DNA of 27,730 nt from CAZSSM01 sp964609385 (lineage in GTDB: Bacteria; Planctomycetota; Planctomycetia; Isosphaerales; Isosphaeraceae), in the NCBI GenBank assembly GCA_964609385.1, contig CAZSSM010000087.1, positions 1 through 27,730 of the forward strand. Direction: 5' to 3'. The position numbers were made by a program, and so were the translations under genes. Shown here in pieces: positions 1 through 6,942 of this stretch. Positions within the stretch are counted from its first letter, which is position 1, and each line of letters opens with the position of its first letter. Below the pieces are notes generated by a model. It did not search any database. It saw nothing but the letters and a program-made list of their open reading frames with translations, and was not told the DNA's origin.

Positions 1-54
1 TAGAGCAGCGGAATCATAATCCGCGTGTCGGGGGTTCGAGTCCCTCCTCCGCTA
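1..54 (+). tRNA. tRNA-Met (anticodon CAU), 5' part missing
   Basis: The 3' two thirds of a tRNA. The window opens in the D loop/arm. The anticodon stem is 8-12 paired with 20-24, the 7-nt loop is 13-19 and the anticodon CAT is at 15-17. The T arm is 30-34 paired with 42-46 around a TTCGAGT loop. The 3' acceptor strand is 47-53, with discriminator A at 54 and no encoded CCA. The anticodon stem lacks the three G-C pairs of initiator tRNA, so this is elongator Met, or less likely the Ile tRNA that is read after lysidine modification of CAU. The missing acceptor and D arm would decide between them. Confidence 0.9.
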
Positions 55-66
55 TTCGCAGCATTA

Positions 67-82
67 TCGCAACGCTTTGCGA
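67..82 (+). terminator. possible hairpin behind the tRNA
   Basis: Perfect 6-bp inverted repeat, TCGCAA at 67-72 and TTGCGA at 77-82, with a CGCT loop. It lies 12 nt after the tRNA discriminator base. There is no T-run behind it, so it may be a processing or weak termination hairpin rather than a canonical intrinsic terminator. Confidence 0.3.
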
Positions 83-413
83 CAACTTAAAATCTCCACA
101 GAGTTTGTGGCCACCCCCCTAACTATATTGGGTTGTCGATCCGTAACCTGCGGCGCACTGGTTTATTTCGGTGACCCGTCAGGTTTTCGGCAACATCACT
201 TGGGGCATGTCCTCGGTCCGTCGGGTCTGAGTCCGTCGCCGGACGCCGACCTCTTCTCGCCAACGCTTGCCCGTTCTGCAACCTTTGGTCGGAAGAGGCT
301 GCGGTCCTTCGATCTGCGTTCGCTCCTAGAACCGTCTACCGTTCCATTCGATATAGTGGATCCCGCCTCGATTCGCGATTGTGTGGGACCGGGACGGGGC
401 GCATTCTCGTGAC
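83..413. other. intergenic stretch, no gene seen
   Basis: About 330 nt between the tRNA hairpin and the methyltransferase. An open frame of 111 codons runs through 77-412. Its translation is compositionally plain, has no motif I recognise and shows no ribosome-binding site, so I do not call it a gene. Confidence 0.5.
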
Positions 414-1085
414 ATGAAGCTTGTTTTCGGCGGGCTGCTCCGCCGTCCTTTGGTTTTCGGTGATGGAGGCGAGCGGTTGGATCAGAGTTTCTGGGAGGAG
501 ACGTACCTCAACGATCCCTCTGAGGCGATGATCACCGATCGTCTCCTTGCCATCGAGGTGGACGGTTGGCCGATCGGTTCGGCCTTGGATCTCGGATGCG
601 GTTCGGGTGCCAATGCCCTCACACTTGCCGAACGCGGGTGGTCGGTGCTCGGCGTGGATTGGTCACCGAGCGCGATTCGTTACGCGAGGGAGTCGGCACG
701 AACCAACGGTGTTCCAGCACGCTTCGAAATCGCTGACTTCACGATCTGGGAACCAACCGAAGAGTTTGAACTCGTTTACAGTACTTATTCCTTGCCAGGA
801 GGAGATGCGACCACGCGGGTCCTTCGCACGGCCAGCCGAGCCCTCGCGCCCGATGGCACATTGTTAATTGCGGAATGGGACCAATCGATGGCGGCTGAGT
901 GGGGGATGGGGAAAGACGAGTTGGCTTCCGTCGAACAGGTCGTTTCCGCGCTCGACGAGCTGATTATCGAGCGAGCCGAAATTCTCCGTGTAAACAACCC
1001 GTTCGGTCCCGAGAATCCTGGCAATGCGAAGGTCGTTTTCGTCCGGGCTCGTCGGTTGTCCCATGAACAGAGTCGACTGTCGTAA
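414..1085 (+). CDS. class I SAM-dependent methyltransferase
   Basis: Small cytoplasmic Rossmann-fold methyltransferase of unknown substrate. The SAM-binding motif I is clear (ALDLGCGSGANALTLAERGW), followed by the acidic motif II (GVDWS) and a D-F motif III equivalent (FEIADF). The motif IV/post-I region is VYSTYSLPGG, and a late strand reads LLIAEWD. It is closest in style to the TehB/thiopurine-type group of about 200 residues. The start is uncertain. ATG 414 gives 223 aa. TTG 477 gives 202 aa, fits the family length better and has GGAGG at 465-469 with 7-nt spacing. The GTG at 381 seems too far upstream. A possible terminator follows at 1256-1287. The acceptor substrate cannot be read from the sequence. 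Confidence 0.85.
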   Translation: MKLVFGGLLRRPLVFGDGGERLDQSFWEETYLNDPSEAMITDRLLAIEVDGWPIGSALDLGCGSGANALTLAERGWSVLGVDWSPSAIRYARESARTNGVPARFEIADFTIWEPTEEFELVYSTYSLPGGDATTRVLRTASRALAPDGTLLIAEWDQSMAAEWGMGKDELASVEQVVSALDELIIERAEILRVNNPFGPENPGNAKVVFVRARRLSHEQSRLS

Positions 1086-1255
1086 GAACGGATGGACCCC
1101 AGGGCCTGGCTTCGGAGGGTAGCCGATTGGCGGATCCAGCCCATCGTATTGGTTGTTGTCACCAATCAGAATCTCGGTAGGGGACCCAGGATATTCTCCG
1201 GCCGCTCCGGGCACTCTCCAGCTTGCATATGTCGAGGGCCCGGCTTAAACTCGTG

Positions 1256-1287
1256 CCGTGATGACCTTGGCTAACACGGATTTTTTT
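1256..1287 (+). terminator. candidate intrinsic terminator after the methyltransferase
   Basis: CCGTG at 1256-1260 pairs with CACGG at 1275-1279 and is followed by A and a run of seven T (1281-1287). The stem is only 5 bp with a 14-nt loop, so it is a modest candidate. It lies 170 nt after the methyltransferase stop and 75 nt before the next gene. Confidence 0.4.
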
Positions 1288-1361
1288 CTGGTATCCTCAA
1301 ATCAGCACTCGGTGGGTTGGCCCGCTGAGCTTTGACCTCAGATGGTGGAGACAAAAGACGG

Positions 1362-1826
1362 ATGGCTCATTTGGACGAAAAGCGATGGGCTGAGGTGATC
1401 GCCCATGAAGATACTCAGTTGGGTCCCCCCGCGTCTGAAGAGGCGATCAAGGCTTTCGAATCAACCTACGGTCTCACACTTCCGGTCAGTTATCGAAAGT
1501 TTCTCATGCGAGCCAACGGTGGGATCGTTGGTTCCGTTCAACTCTTCGGCGTTGGCCGATTGGATTATTTGGATCTAGATCAGAATATATCCGAGATGCG
1601 TCCGTGCATCGAGGAGACGGCTCCTGGCCCGGTCCTGCCCTTCTCCAGCAGTTGGGGCGGTGATTACTTCTGCTATGACCTGACGAAACCAGAGACCGAC
1701 GGCGAGTATCCGGTCCTCTGTTGGAACCATGAGTATTCTGAAGAACCCGCCGATCGGCCGCTGCTCTGGACGGAGTTTGCCGCCAATTTCGCGGAGTTCG
1801 TGCGTATAGTTATCACCGGACCTTGA
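1362..1826 (+). CDS. SMI1/KNR4 (SUKH) family protein
   Basis: 154-residue soluble protein of the SMI1/KNR4 superfamily. Visible family signs are the early helix followed by the LP-x-SYRKFL-x-R-x-NGG segment (the LPxxYxxFLxxxNGG pattern), a middle segment around YLDL, PFSSSWGGDYFCYDL (substrate-pocket-like strand pair) and the C-terminal helix FAANFAEFV. In bacteria many SUKH proteins are immunity proteins against contact-dependent or polymorphic toxins, while others have no known role. No toxin gene lies next to this one, so an immunity role is not supported here. The start is ATG 1362, with GGTGGAG 11-12 nt upstream. A TTG at 1332 would add ten residues. Confidence 0.85.
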   Translation: MAHLDEKRWAEVIAHEDTQLGPPASEEAIKAFESTYGLTLPVSYRKFLMRANGGIVGSVQLFGVGRLDYLDLDQNISEMRPCIEETAPGPVLPFSSSWGGDYFCYDLTKPETDGEYPVLCWNHEYSEEPADRPLLWTEFAANFAEFVRIVITGP

Positions 1827-2164
1827 TTTGCGGTTGCTGCTGCCCAGGTGGACGACATCGGTCTCTCAGACGGACGGAGTTTCATTGAGAGAGTGATACC
1901 GAAGATATCTTTATAGTCTAAAACTATCATCTTAGATTATAAATTGTGTTATTTGTTGTTTTGGGGAAGCCGTGTTTTCCAAGAGTTCGTGAGTGAGCTC
2001 TCAACCCGAACCGACTTGGGTCGGAACTCGATCGGTTTGGTTGGTTCGGAAAAGGTCTCTACCGTTCCGTGCCAACAATGAAAATAATCGATTGCGATCA
2101 ATGGCAACTGAGTCGAGTTTCCAGTCGGTTCGTTCGTCCTTGCAATTTCTGTTGAGGCGTTGAG
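1827..2164. other. intergenic stretch with an AT-rich patch
   Basis: No gene seen. The middle (about 1900-1960) is strikingly AT-rich compared with its surroundings and contains ATAGT/ACTAT (1913-1917 and 1923-1927). TCTCTCA (1862-1868) can pair with TGAGAGA (1886-1892), possibly ending the SMI1 transcript. The AT-rich patch is the most likely place for the promoter of the repeat-protein gene, but I cannot pick out convincing -35/-10 boxes. Confidence 0.4.
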
Positions 2165-4708
2165 ATGTCACGTGTCCGAGAGCAGGACCAGATCGATTGG
2201 CTTAAGATGCATGACGAGCAGAATCTGGGTGAGCCTCGTCGAATCGAGTTGGGGAGGCTTCTGAAGTCCATCCCACTCGGTGTGGTGATCGCGGTCGTGG
2301 TCCTGGTCGTGGCGATCGGAGTTGGTCTGGCCGGCTGGCAATGGGGCTTGGAGCAAGAGCGTCGACAGGCCGAGGCCACGCTCGTTATCGACGCGACACA
2401 GACCCCCACACCCCAGGAGATCGATCGCTTGACTCAGCTCGCCAGCTTCTCGGAACAGGCCCGCCTGCATGCTCTGCAACGAGGGGTGCTCGCGCAGCCT
2501 GAGAACTTGGAGAAACGAGCGGCCTGGGTCGTTCACGCGGTCTTGGGACTCGACCCAGGAGGCCGGATCGGTCAGCGTGTCGCTGACGAGATCCTCGCTC
2601 CGATCCTCTTCGATCGGGCGACGACTCTCAGTCAGGAGTTCTGTTGCCTCTCGCTGATCCGAGAGCTGAATGTCCGCGATCCCGATCAGATCAGCCAAGC
2701 GTTAGAGGATCGGTTGATCTTGGGGGGCATGGGCTCCGCTGAGCTGTCCAATATCGGTCTGACCCTCAATCGCCTGGCCGACAAGCTCAACCTCAGGACC
2801 ATGCGTCTCGGAGCCGAGACCATGGTGAGTCAGGTGGCCACGGTGGAGCGGAACCCCCGCAACTCGCGGGAGCTGTCCGAACTCCGTGAAACCCTCATCA
2901 GCCTGGCCCCAACGCTTCGCGCTGAGATCGCTCGAGACTTGGCCGAAGAGTTGGTCGATCGGATGACGACCCGGGGACTCAGCACCTACTTGCGGTCCGA
3001 ATTGGGCCGCGTCCTGGTCAGCATGATCCCGAAGCTCGATGCCCAGGCCGCCCGCGACCTCGCTCGGCAGTTGGTCGTTGGGATGACGACTGAGACCGTC
3101 GGCTCCTACGAGCAATCCGAACTGGCCTTCGCTCTGGCGAGCCTGGCTCTCACCCTCGATCCTGCGACGATCCGGCCGGGGGCTCAAGCTTTAGTGGAAC
3201 GGATGACCGCCAGCGGGCGGACCTTCTTCGACTCACGCGAACTCTCCGCGTTAGGACGCGCCTTGGTTCGCCTCGCTCCCCACCTCGATGACCGGGTCTC
3301 TCGTGACCTGGCCGATCGCCTGGTTGAACGGATGCGCGCCCGTGGCTTGCGTTCCTACGAGTTCGTTGAGCTTGGTCGGGCCACAGCGAGTCTGGCCCCG
3401 CATCTCGATGCCGAGGCCTCGGCCGATCTGGCTCGGTCGCTGGTCGCACGGATGACCGATGAAGGTCTGGACGTTTACGACCTCTTCGGGTTCCGAGAGG
3501 CCTTCGTCAGCCTGTCGCCCAGACTGGATGATCGAAACGCTCGAGACTTGGCTGAACCATTGGTCGCGCGGATGACCAATGAGGATCAGGGCCTGGACTC
3601 CGCAGAGCGTTCGGAATTGGGCCGCGTCCTGCTGAGCATGGCCATGCACCTTGACAACCGGACGATCCGGATTGGAACCCAAGCGCTGATCGACCGGATG
3701 AGCACCGAGGAAGTGGGTACAGGGGAGTTGGCCGAGCTTGGAGGGACGTTGGCCGGTTTCTCCCCGTCGCTCGCCCCCGAAACGCTCCGATCGGGAGCCC
3801 GCGTCCTGCTCGAGCGGCTGGCCGATCCCCGACTCGACCCTTTTGACCGCTCCGAGTTGGGCTACGCGTTAGCCCGCTTGGCTCCGCACCTCCAGGCGGA
3901 AACGCTCCGCGCTGGAGCCCAAGTCTTCGTCGACCAGATGCTCGATCAGCGGTTGGAATCTGGAATCCCGACTGAGCGAAAACGGACCTCTGACACGTCG
4001 GCGACGCTCACGTCCGAGACGGATCGCCTCGAAGACTCAGGGATGGTCGCTCGGATGACCGCTGGATTAAACGCTCGTAGCTCGCGCGCCCGATCCGTGC
4101 TGGGTCGTGCCCTGACGAGCTTGGCCTCCCACCTGGATGTTCAGGCCGCTCGTAGCTTGGCCTTGAGGCTTGTCGAAGGGATCAACGACCCGAACTTGGA
4201 CGCCTCGGACCGCGCTGAGTTCGGCCGCGCCTTGGCGAGCCTGGCCCCCAAACTCGAGCCCGAGGCGGTCCGCGCGGCTGCTCAGGCGCTGGTGGTCCCG
4301 ATGACCCTTGAGGGGTTGGACTCGACGGAGCGCGATGCGCTCAGCTTCGCCCTGGCGCGCTTGGCCCCGCACCTCGACGACCAGGACGCCCGCGATCTGA
4401 CCGAGGATCTCTCCAGAATCGACAAGGTCGCGGTCCAACTGATCTTGGTCTCGAGTCTCGAGTCGGATGCGACCCCGGCAATCACCCAGGAGATCGCCGA
4501 CATCCTGCAAGCCCCGGCTTCGATCGGATCGAGCCGTTGGATCCTCCGCCAAATCGAGACCTTGGAGGAGGTCCGACCCGTGACCTTCGACGACAACCCC
4601 CGAAGACTCATGGAATGGATCGAGGTATCGGCCCCCGAGCCCTGGAAGGGAGTTCGGGTGGAGCCGCGTCGCCGTTACGCCTTTTGGGTCGATCGGTTGG
4701 TCAACTGA
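2165..4708 (+). CDS. membrane-anchored protein with ~13 tandem helical repeats
   Basis: 847-residue protein that I do not recognise by name. Residues 1-35 are charged and probably cytoplasmic. Residues 36-58 form one strong transmembrane helix (run of V/A/I/G), followed by a Q/E/R-rich stretch. From about residue 191 to 748 there are some 13 degenerate copies of a 40-42 residue unit. A rough consensus is SELGRALASLAPHLD followed by ARDLA..LV.RMT, which predicts two amphipathic helices per unit, that is an alpha-solenoid. An irregular Ser/Thr-rich insert of about 35 residues (near 605-640) interrupts the array. The last 100 residues are not repetitive. The array resembles helical repeats I associate with large planctomycete and myxobacterial proteins. 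With one anchor it is likely a scaffold at the cell envelope. GAGG at 2154-2157 sits 7 nt before the ATG. Confidence 0.85.
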   Translation: MSRVREQDQIDWLKMHDEQNLGEPRRIELGRLLKSIPLGVVIAVVVLVVAIGVGLAGWQWGLEQERRQAEATLVIDATQTPTPQEIDRLTQLASFSEQARLHALQRGVLAQPENLEKRAAWVVHAVLGLDPGGRIGQRVADEILAPILFDRATTLSQEFCCLSLIRELNVRDPDQISQALEDRLILGGMGSAELSNIGLTLNRLADKLNLRTMRLGAETMVSQVATVERNPRNSRELSELRETLISLAPTLRAEIARDLAEELVDRMTTRGLSTYLRSELGRVLVSMIPKLDAQAARDLARQLVVGMTTETVGSYEQSELAFALASLALTLDPATIRPGAQALVERMTASGRTFFDSRELSALGRALVRLAPHLDDRVSRDLADRLVERMRARGLRSYEFVELGRATASLAPHLDAEASADLARSLVARMTDEGLDVYDLFGFREAFVSLSPRLDDRNARDLAEPLVARMTNEDQGLDSAERSELGRVLLSMAMHLDNRTIRIGTQALIDRMSTEEVGTGELAELGGTLAGFSPSLAPETLRSGARVLLERLADPRLDPFDRSELGYALARLAPHLQAETLRAGAQVFVDQMLDQRLESGIPTERKRTSDTSATLTSETDRLEDSGMVARMTAGLNARSSRARSVLGRALTSLASHLDVQAARSLALRLVEGINDPNLDASDRAEFGRALASLAPKLEPEAVRAAAQALVVPMTLEGLDSTERDALSFALARLAPHLDDQDARDLTEDLSRIDKVAVQLILVSSLESDATPAITQEIADILQAPASIGSSRWILRQIETLEEVRPVTFDDNPRRLMEWIEVSAPEPWKGVRVEPRRRYAFWVDRLVN
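2735..4408 (+). repeat. tandem degenerate coding repeat, unit about 120-126 bp
   Basis: DNA region coding for the roughly 13 repeats of the 847-aa protein. Comparable SELG-type segments recur near 3000, 3117, 3237, 3366, 3486, 3609, 3729 and 3849, and again after the insert near 4100 and 4215. Copies are diverged at the DNA level, so this is an old expansion rather than a recent array. Confidence 0.75.
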
Positions 4709-4711
4709 TGT

Positions 4712-4755
4712 CCCTGATTGTAAACATGCCGAAAATTGGCCGTTGTCAGGGTTTT
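4712..4755 (+). terminator. possible terminator between convergent genes
   Basis: CCCTGA (4712-4717) pairs with TCAGGG (4746-4751), followed by TTTT. It begins 4 nt after the stop of the repeat protein and lies before the 3' end of the convergent lipoprotein gene. The loop is long (28 nt) but can pair internally (GCC/GGC). Confidence 0.35.
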
Positions 4756-4777
4756 GCGTCTTTCCGGTCCCGAAACA

Positions 4778-5743
4778 TTAGTTCATGCTCGTTTCATCTT
4801 GAGTCCGCGCAATCTGGACCGAACCTTCGGAACCCTCACTCTGGTCGACGAGCTGCCCAGATCCCGAACGGAGGCCGGCGGGGTCGGGCCGACGTCCGTA
4901 GGGGGACTGATAGATGGTCTCGAGCCAGGGGCTCGCCCAGATCCCAAACCGCGTGTTGCCCGGGACGATGACCGGCGTCTCGGGTCGGATCGATGAAACG
5001 AGCGGGGCTAAGCGGGTCAGGACGGGAAACCGTTTCCAATTCGGCAGGTCGCGCATCACGATCGGCTCGCTCAGGGGCAGACCGGCCCAGCGATAGGCCT
5101 TCTCGGTCATCTCAGCGCAGTAGAGTTCCTCGTCGTCGAGACTCAGTTTGTCGTCGAACTGGGTCTGGACCTGATAGGTCATCCGACAGTATTGGAGCGC
5201 TTTCGGAATGACATGTTGATGCTCGGCCCGGAGCCGTTTGATCCCGAACTCGCCTTTGGTGTCGAGGCTCCAGATGGCGAAGGGCTGTCGACGCGGTCCG
5301 CCCAGGGTCGTGTCATAGACAACCGGTTCTCCGTCCTCCCAGGCGGCGATGCCAGTGTGGACGTAAGCGCTGTCCGAAATCACGGCGGCGATCTTCGAGA
5401 ACGGGACCAGACCCCCCACAACCCGTGCGTCGGCGCTCCGAAAGAGGATGTCGCCATCACGCAAGTGATGCCGAGACCAATCGCGCCAGGCCACCATCTC
5501 GGGGTTGTCGGGGATCGCCGGGAGCCGATGTTGAGCGCGGGCGGCGGCGGCTTCGGGGCCCCAAGGGTTGCCCGTCCACCAGCGGGGGACCAAGTCGTCG
5601 GTCGCCTCGAGGGCGCCACGACCCCGACAACCGATCGTTGAGCCGAACAGCACGATCAACGTCAAGGCGATGGCAAACCGAGCCCACACGTCCGCCAGGA
5701 GCCGAACCCGTCGGGAAGCGCTCCATCCATGCGGCTTTCTCAT
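4778..5743 (-). CDS. YiiX/YaeF-like permuted NlpC/P60 cysteine hydrolase, probable lipoprotein
   Basis: 321-residue exported protein of the YiiX/YaeF (LRAT-like, circularly permuted papain fold) group. Residues 22-38 form a hydrophobic signal segment ending in STIGC. Cys39 is a plausible lipid-modified residue, although the lipobox is not ideal. The domain opens with DGDILFRS (96-103). The catalytic His is H129 in YVHTGI and the catalytic Cys is C208 in YCAEM. The His-before-Cys order is the hallmark of the permuted clade. Known relatives act on lipid or peptide amide and ester bonds, but the substrate here is unknown. The start is set by an AGGAGG (complement of 5751-5756) 7 nt before ATG 5743. 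An upstream ATG at 5815 lacks such a site. It lies about 200 nt downstream of, and on the same strand as, the nitroreductase. Confidence 0.85.
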   Translation of the reverse strand: MRKPHGWSASRRVRLLADVWARFAIALTLIVLFGSTIGCRGRGALEATDDLVPRWWTGNPWGPEAAAARAQHRLPAIPDNPEMVAWRDWSRHHLRDGDILFRSADARVVGGLVPFSKIAAVISDSAYVHTGIAAWEDGEPVVYDTTLGGPRRQPFAIWSLDTKGEFGIKRLRAEHQHVIPKALQYCRMTYQVQTQFDDKLSLDDEELYCAEMTEKAYRWAGLPLSEPIVMRDLPNWKRFPVLTRLAPLVSSIRPETPVIVPGNTRFGIWASPWLETIYQSPYGRRPDPAGLRSGSGQLVDQSEGSEGSVQIARTQDETSMN

Positions 5744-5750
5744 CCCTGTC

Positions 5751-5756
5751 CCTCCT
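5751..5756 (-). promoter_or_regulatory. strong Shine-Dalgarno AGGAGG
   Basis: Perfect AGGAGG on the minus strand with 7-nt spacing to ATG 5743. It fixes the start of the YiiX-like lipoprotein and makes the 24-residue longer reading unlikely. Confidence 0.8.
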
Positions 5757-5940
5757 GGCGTGGGGTACGTGCCTCCGACCGATTCTGATCGGAGGTCCGA
5801 GTCGTCCTGACCCATCGCGATTGGGATCGGCCCGAGGGCAGGCTGATCGCTCGAGCCAGTCGGACCGAAACGCGATTGGGCTCCCTGCGATCCGGAGGAC
5901 CGGCACGATCAGCGCTTCGATGGCCACGGCTTACCTGGCT

Positions 5941-6654
5941 TTAACCCTCTGAATCGTCGCGATCGAACCAGATGGCGACCTGCTCGAGCGGCTTGCGGGT
6001 GAGGGCCGGCACCTGGGCATCGGAGGCCGGATAGCCGATCGGGAAGAGGATGTACGGGCGCTCGTGGTTGGGTCGTCCAAGGATCGTCCGCAGGAAGGTC
6101 ATCGGACTCGGCGTGTGGGTCAGCGTGGCCAGGCCCATGCGGTGGAGCGCCGTGATGAAGAGTCCACAGGCCAGGCCGACGCTCTCCTTGACGTAGTAGT
6201 GCTTGAGCCGGTTCCCCTCCGGATCGATCCCATAGGTCTGCTCGAAGACGACGACCAGCCAGGGGACCGTCTCCAGGAAGGGCTTCTGCCAATTGGTCCC
6301 CATCGGTTTGAGGTCGTCCTTCCATTGCGCGGGCATCCGCCCGCCTTCGTAGGATTGATACTCCTCGCACTCAGCGGCGATCCGGATCTCGCGCTTGATG
6401 TCCGGATCGGAGACAGCCACGAACGTCCAGGGTTGCTTGTGAGCCCCCGACGGGGCCGTGGAGGCGGCACGGATGGCCGTCTCGATGAGCCGACGAGGGA
6501 CCGGCTCGTCTGAGAAGTGGCGGACGCTTCGTCGACCGTCCATGTCTTCGAGGAACGCCTCACCGCGCTGAAAGGCCTGCTCCGGATCGAGCCGCTCGGG
6601 GCGATACGGAAGGAATTGCGGTTCGCTCGGCGCCTTTGTCTCGGTTCGGTCCAT
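5941..6654 (-). CDS. iodotyrosine-deiodinase-like flavin nitroreductase
   Basis: 237-residue FMN-dependent nitroreductase-fold enzyme, probably a cytoplasmic homodimer. FMN-binding signatures are RRSVRHF (41-47) and PSGAHKQPW (68-75). The sequence follows animal iodotyrosine deiodinase (IYD) closely as I remember it. The active-site lid residues that hold the amino acid zwitterion in IYD (Glu, Tyr four residues on, and Lys in TNW-x-K) are present as E98, Y102 and K124. The SVGLACG and GRPNHE segments also match IYD style. IYD reductively removes halogen from halotyrosines, and bacterial IYD-like enzymes are known. Activity here is inferred. ATG 6654 is preceded by GGAGGTG (complement of 6661-6667), which excludes the longer frame from 6789. 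It is divergent from the ABC transporter gene. Confidence 0.92.
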   Translation of the reverse strand: MDRTETKAPSEPQFLPYRPERLDPEQAFQRGEAFLEDMDGRRSVRHFSDEPVPRRLIETAIRAASTAPSGAHKQPWTFVAVSDPDIKREIRIAAECEEYQSYEGGRMPAQWKDDLKPMGTNWQKPFLETVPWLVVVFEQTYGIDPEGNRLKHYYVKESVGLACGLFITALHRMGLATLTHTPSPMTFLRTILGRPNHERPYILFPIGYPASDAQVPALTRKPLEQVAIWFDRDDSEG

Positions 6655-6660
6655 GAGGAC

Positions 6661-6667
6661 CACCTCC
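6661..6667 (-). promoter_or_regulatory. Shine-Dalgarno GGAGGTG
   Basis: GGAGGTG on the minus strand, 6 nt before ATG 6654. It decides the start of the IYD-like gene. Confidence 0.75.
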
Positions 6668-6927
6668 GCTGCGTGACAAACGGGGGATCGACGATCATCG
6701 GCTTGCTTGCGGCGCGGAGCCGATCGGGGCATCGACGATCCCGGGGAGTCTCCCAATCCAGTCTGGGCGCCCGTTCGAGGCGCGTACAATGGGTGCGTTC
6801 AAGTCTCGCGTCGGGCGTTTAACGGTTTCGCAAGCCCGTTAGGTCTTCGACCACTGTGTCGATGAGGATGGCCACGCCTCGACCGGTCGGCTCGGATGGT
6901 TCGTCGATTCGCAACAGGAACCGACCC

Positions 6928-6935
6928 GGAGGGAG
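6928..6935 (+). promoter_or_regulatory. Shine-Dalgarno GGAGGGAG
   Basis: GGAGGGAG followed by 7 nt and GTG 6943. It favours the internal GTG as the start of the ABC transporter over the GTG/ATG codons at 6856-6868, which have no such site. Confidence 0.65.
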
Positions 6936-6942
6936 TGGGATC

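Noticed and set aside
77..412. 111-codon open frame after the first tRNA
   Set aside because: No ribosome-binding site, no recognisable motif, and composition typical of random GC-rich sequence.
864..1214. 116-codon minus-strand frame overlapping the methyltransferase 3' end
   Set aside because: The translation reads fairly protein-like (Gly/Pro-rich) but has no known motif, and half of it is antisense to a clear gene.
1362..1826. SMI1/KNR4 protein as immunity protein of a toxin system
   Set aside because: No polymorphic toxin, secretion or second immunity gene is adjacent.
6820..6841. TAACGG/CCGTTA inverted repeat upstream of the ABC gene
   Set aside because: Six base pairs with a 10-nt loop and no clear relation to a promoter. 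Too weak to call.
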